Positions 61,554 to 64,000 of a stretch of DNA of 64,000 nucleotides are shown in pieces. The stretch's first letter is position 1, and the number at the start of each line of letters is the position of its first letter. The notes beneath the pieces were generated by a model that was not told where the DNA came from, searched no databases, and worked only from the letters and a program-made list of their open reading frames with translations. Both the position numbers and the translations under genes were made by a program. The DNA comes from Polluticaenibacter yanchengensis (GTDB taxonomy: Bacteria; Bacteroidota; Bacteroidia; Chitinophagales; Chitinophagaceae): assembly GCA_027854065.1 (NCBI GenBank), contig JAQGEF010000001.1:1-64000 (forward strand). The letters are read 5' to 3'.

Positions 61554-62471
61554 TTAATGCACTGCTAATGTTCTTTGAAATGCTTTTGGGGTAATACCTT
61601 CCAGTTGTTTAAATACCTTGATGAAATAATTGGTATCCGAAAAACCTGCTTCGAATGCTACCTGGGAAATGGTTTCCAGTTTGCTTAATAATTTTTTGGC
61701 CTTGGATATTCTTTCAGATAAAATGAACTCATTAGGAGTAATCCCGAATTCCTGTTTAAATGCCCTGTAAAAAGTAGGCTTACTCATATAGGTAATATTA
61801 GCCAGCTTATCTATATTTATCTTTTTGTGAAGGTTTTCTTTAATATAATTAATTACAAACGAGAACTTATTATTATTGGTATTGTCCTTATAAGCACTTT
61901 CAAAATATTGCCTGGCCTGGGTCTGCATCAATCTCACGAATAGTTCTTTCAACGCCAGGTCTGCCATGATCTCTTTTGCCGGGTTCGTTTCGGACATGAT
62001 CCGTATAATATTTTGAGTAGCGGATGCTAAAGACTGGCTGTTGATAAGATAATATAGGTCTTCTTTAATATTCCAGTTCCCTTCCTGCTTTGGCAGTTTG
62101 TCGTTTAAATAATCAATATTTTGCTTTATAAAATTGCTGTCTATACTTAATGCCAGGCATTGAGACGGGGTATCATCCGCTTCCGGGAAGTCTATGACCA
62201 TTTCTTCGCCCGGCAACACAATTAAACTCTCTCCCGGCAGGTAACTAAAAGTTTTCGTTTTATTATTGATATACATTTCCTTTTTACCACGCAACATGCT
62301 GGTAAAACAAAAATCGTTAAACAGTAAATGGACGCCTTTTGCCGTATCGTGCGTTTCATATAAAACCAGTTCACAATTATTAACCGTAAATGTGGTTTTA
62401 TTTTCAATTAACGTACCTAATGTGTTCTTATTACTTAAAGCCGGTGGATTTATAAATGAGTTCATTGTCAT
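61554..62471 (-). CDS. AraC-family transcriptional regulator
   Basis: The 305-residue regulator has an N-terminal cupin-like sensing domain of the AraC_N type (about residues 1-190, with GEEMVIDFP and CLALSIDSNFI). A C-terminal double helix-turn-helix follows at about 205-300: IDKLANITYMSKPTFYRAFKQEFGITPNEFIL and ISQVAFEAGFSDTNYFIKVFKQLEGITPKAFQ. It is divergent from the aldehyde dehydrogenase gene, with 178 bp between starts, and is the likely activator of that gene. The ATG at 62471 is used; another ATG two codons later is possible. Confidence 0.93.
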   Translation of the reverse strand: MTMNSFINPPALSNKNTLGTLIENKTTFTVNNCELVLYETHDTAKGVHLLFNDFCFTSMLRGKKEMYINNKTKTFSYLPGESLIVLPGEEMVIDFPEADDTPSQCLALSIDSNFIKQNIDYLNDKLPKQEGNWNIKEDLYYLINSQSLASATQNIIRIMSETNPAKEIMADLALKELFVRLMQTQARQYFESAYKDNTNNNKFSFVINYIKENLHKKINIDKLANITYMSKPTFYRAFKQEFGITPNEFILSERISKAKKLLSKLETISQVAFEAGFSDTNYFIKVFKQLEGITPKAFQRTLAVH

Positions 62472-62649
62472 AGACTAGCATTTAAAGTATTTCTCAAATT
62501 TAAGTATTTGACATTTACTGATAATGTTAAATGTGCAGAATTATGCGACGTAATTATCTTGATATAAAAATAGAGTTTTTTGATAGAATATTGCTATAAA
62601 TGCGAAAAAAGGCGATCTACCTTTAGGTCCTAATAAAAATTGAATTGCT

Positions 62650-64000
62650 ATGTCAAATGTTGTTGAACGTCCGGAATTTAAGGACAAATATGAAAATTAC
62701 ATTGGTGGCAAATGGACTGCACCAGTTAGTGGAAAGTATTTCGAAGTGGTTTCTCCGATAGATGGTAAGGTATTTACACAAGTAGCTCATTCTTCCAAAG
62801 GTGATATAGAACTGGCCGTAAATGCGGCACATGATGCATTTAAAACATGGAGTAAAACGTCTTCTACAGAAAGAAGCATCATACTTAATAAAATAGCAGA
62901 CAGGATTGAAGCGAACTTAGAATACATTGCTGCTGTGGAAACAGTGGACAACGGCAAGGCTGTTCGTGAGACCCTGGCCGCTGACATTCCACTGGCCATA
63001 GACCATTTCCGTTATTTTGCCGGTGTGATCCGTGCCGAAGAAGGTTCTGCCACAGAGCTGGACAATGATACATTATCACTTATCATTCATGAACCGATAG
63101 GGGTGGTGGCACAAATCATTCCCTGGAATTTCCCGATACTGATGGCCGTATGGAAATTAGCGCCCGCATTAGCCGCCGGCAACTGCGTGGTTTTAAAACC
63201 TGCGGAAAGTACGCCTGTTTCTATAATGGTATTATTTGAATTGATCGGAGATTTATTGCCTGCAGGCGTCGTAAATATCATCAACGGGTTCGGCGCTGAA
63301 TTAGGCAAATCACTGGTCACACACCCGAAAGTATCCAAAGCAGCTTTCACCGGCTCTACAGCCACCGGCAGACTGGTTATGCAGTACGCCACAGAAAATA
63401 TTATTCCTGTAACCTTAGAATTAGGTGGTAAATCTCCTAATGTTTTCTTTAATTCTGTAATGGATGCCGATGACGAATTCCTGGACAAAGCAATAGAGGG
63501 GGCCGTACTTTTTGCCTTAAACCAGGGCGAAATATGTACCTGTCCTTCCCGCCTGCTCATCCAGGAAGATATTTATGATGCATTTATCGAGAAAGTAATT
63601 GCGCGCGTAAAAGCCATTAAACTGGGTAACCCATTGGACAAAACTGTCATGATGGGTGCTCAGGCATCACAGATTCAGAAAGACAAGATCAGCTCTTACC
63701 TGAAACTAGGTAAAGAAGAAGGTGCCGAAGTATTGACCGGTGGCGAAATCAATCACCTGGGCGGCGACCTGGAAGGCGGTTATTATATTCAACCAACACT
63801 ATTTAAAGGCAATAACAAAATGCGCATCTTCCAGGAAGAAATTTTCGGACCTGTGCTGGCTGTTACCACTTTTAAAACAGTAGAAGAAGCCATAGAAATA
63901 GCCAATGATACCATGTATGGACTAGGTGCGGGTGTATGGACACGCGACGCACATGAGCTATACCGCGTACCGCGCGCCATTCAGGCAGGCCGCGTATGGG
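62650..64000 (+). CDS. Aldehyde dehydrogenase, 3' end outside window
   Basis: The frame is open from the ATG at 62650 to the window edge (about 450 residues seen; a full-length protein is about 500-510). It oxidises an aldehyde, probably acetaldehyde, to the acid with NAD. Seen are [55 protein letters not shown], the general base in [12 protein letters not shown], the catalytic-Cys motif [11 protein letters not shown] and [20 protein letters not shown] is typical of AldB/ExaC-type acetaldehyde dehydrogenases. It is divergent from an AraC regulator. A TACCTTTA near-consensus -7 box lies at 62618-62625. Confidence 0.95.
   Translation, partial: MSNVVERPEFKDKYENYIGGKWTAPVSGKYFEVVSPIDGKVFTQVAHSSKGDIELAVNAAHDAFKTWSKTSSTERSIILNKIADRIEANLEYIAAVETVDNGKAVRETLAADIPLAIDHFRYFAGVIRAEEGSATELDNDTLSLIIHEPIGVVAQIIPWNFPILMAVWKLAPALAAGNCVVLKPAESTPVSIMVLFELIGDLLPAGVVNIINGFGAELGKSLVTHPKVSKAAFTGSTATGRLVMQYATENIIPVTLELGGKSPNVFFNSVMDADDEFLDKAIEGAVLFALNQGEICTCPSRLLIQEDIYDAFIEKVIARVKAIKLGNPLDKTVMMGAQASQIQKDKISSYLKLGKEEGAEVLTGGEINHLGGDLEGGYYIQPTLFKGNNKMRIFQEEIFGPVLAVTTFKTVEEAIEIANDTMYGLGAGVWTRDAHELYRVPRAIQAGRVW

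Overview
The window is chromosomal DNA from a member of the Bacteroidota, most likely a Chitinophagaceae-type organism. This rests on AT-rich DNA, promoters of the Bacteroidota type (TTTG, about 19 bp, TAnnTTTG), almost no Shine-Dalgarno sequences, and families typical of that phylum (IPExxxVDY, DUF5686, head-GIN/DUF2807, a GbsR-like MarR regulator, RpoC beginning [13 protein letters not shown]). I see no prophage, transposase, CRISPR array or rRNA.

Layout. 1-10 kb: a small YqaE-like membrane protein, lipoprotein, pectin methylesterase plus carbohydrate esterase operon, lepA, outer-membrane protein, RsmF-like rRNA methyltransferase, ornithine aminotransferase. 10-18 kb: serB, rpoC on its own promoter without rpoB, APC permease, small secreted coiled-coil protein. 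18-26 kb: flavin/ferredoxin reductase plus Rieske protein, TPM-domain lipoprotein, cmk, M1 peptidase, FemAB-like acyltransferase, DUF2167 protein. 26.5-35.7 kb: the RNA-repair island described below. 36-49 kb: C-terminal processing protease, gamma-glutamyltransferase, a GbsR regulator with two paralogous membrane proteins, YigZ, thiolase, DUF1801, a lipoprotein methyltransferase, a three-gene amino-sugar/dehydrogenase operon, and four identical tandem tRNA-Val genes. 49-64 kb: DnaQ-like exonuclease, polyprenol-phosphate glycosyltransferase, IPExxxVDY protein, clpS, rhodanese-thioredoxin fusion, DUF2807 protein, DUF5686 protein, penicillin-acylase-like hydrolase, DUF937-OmpA protein, and an AraC regulator divergent from an aldehyde dehydrogenase that runs off the window.

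The standout locus is 26.5-35.7 kb. A WYL-domain regulator is divergent from a leader carrying three tRNA-like RNAs, each with a canonical acceptor stem, D-arm and T-arm but with the anticodon loop replaced by a roughly 40-60-nt structured insert. A fourth partial copy is present, and the copies are separated by covarying hairpins. Downstream on the same strand are a Cys/His-finger plus TerD-like protein, an RtcB RNA ligase and, behind a separate promoter, two overlapping RlaP-type nucleotidyltransferases. The same inverted-repeat operator (half-site ACTGCGCA, 6-7 bp spacer) sits over the -33 box of the WYL gene, the tRNA-like array and the nucleotidyltransferase pair. This ties physically separated transcripts into one regulon. 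RtcB repair systems with associated tRNA-like RNAs are known in principle; this array architecture and its regulation are what look new.

Intergenic space is also rich in dispersed repeats: at least eight copies of a 110-190 bp GC-rich element, a second two-hairpin element with compensatory changes (two copies), a roughly 95 bp element (two copies) and a terminal-inverted-repeat element at the left end.
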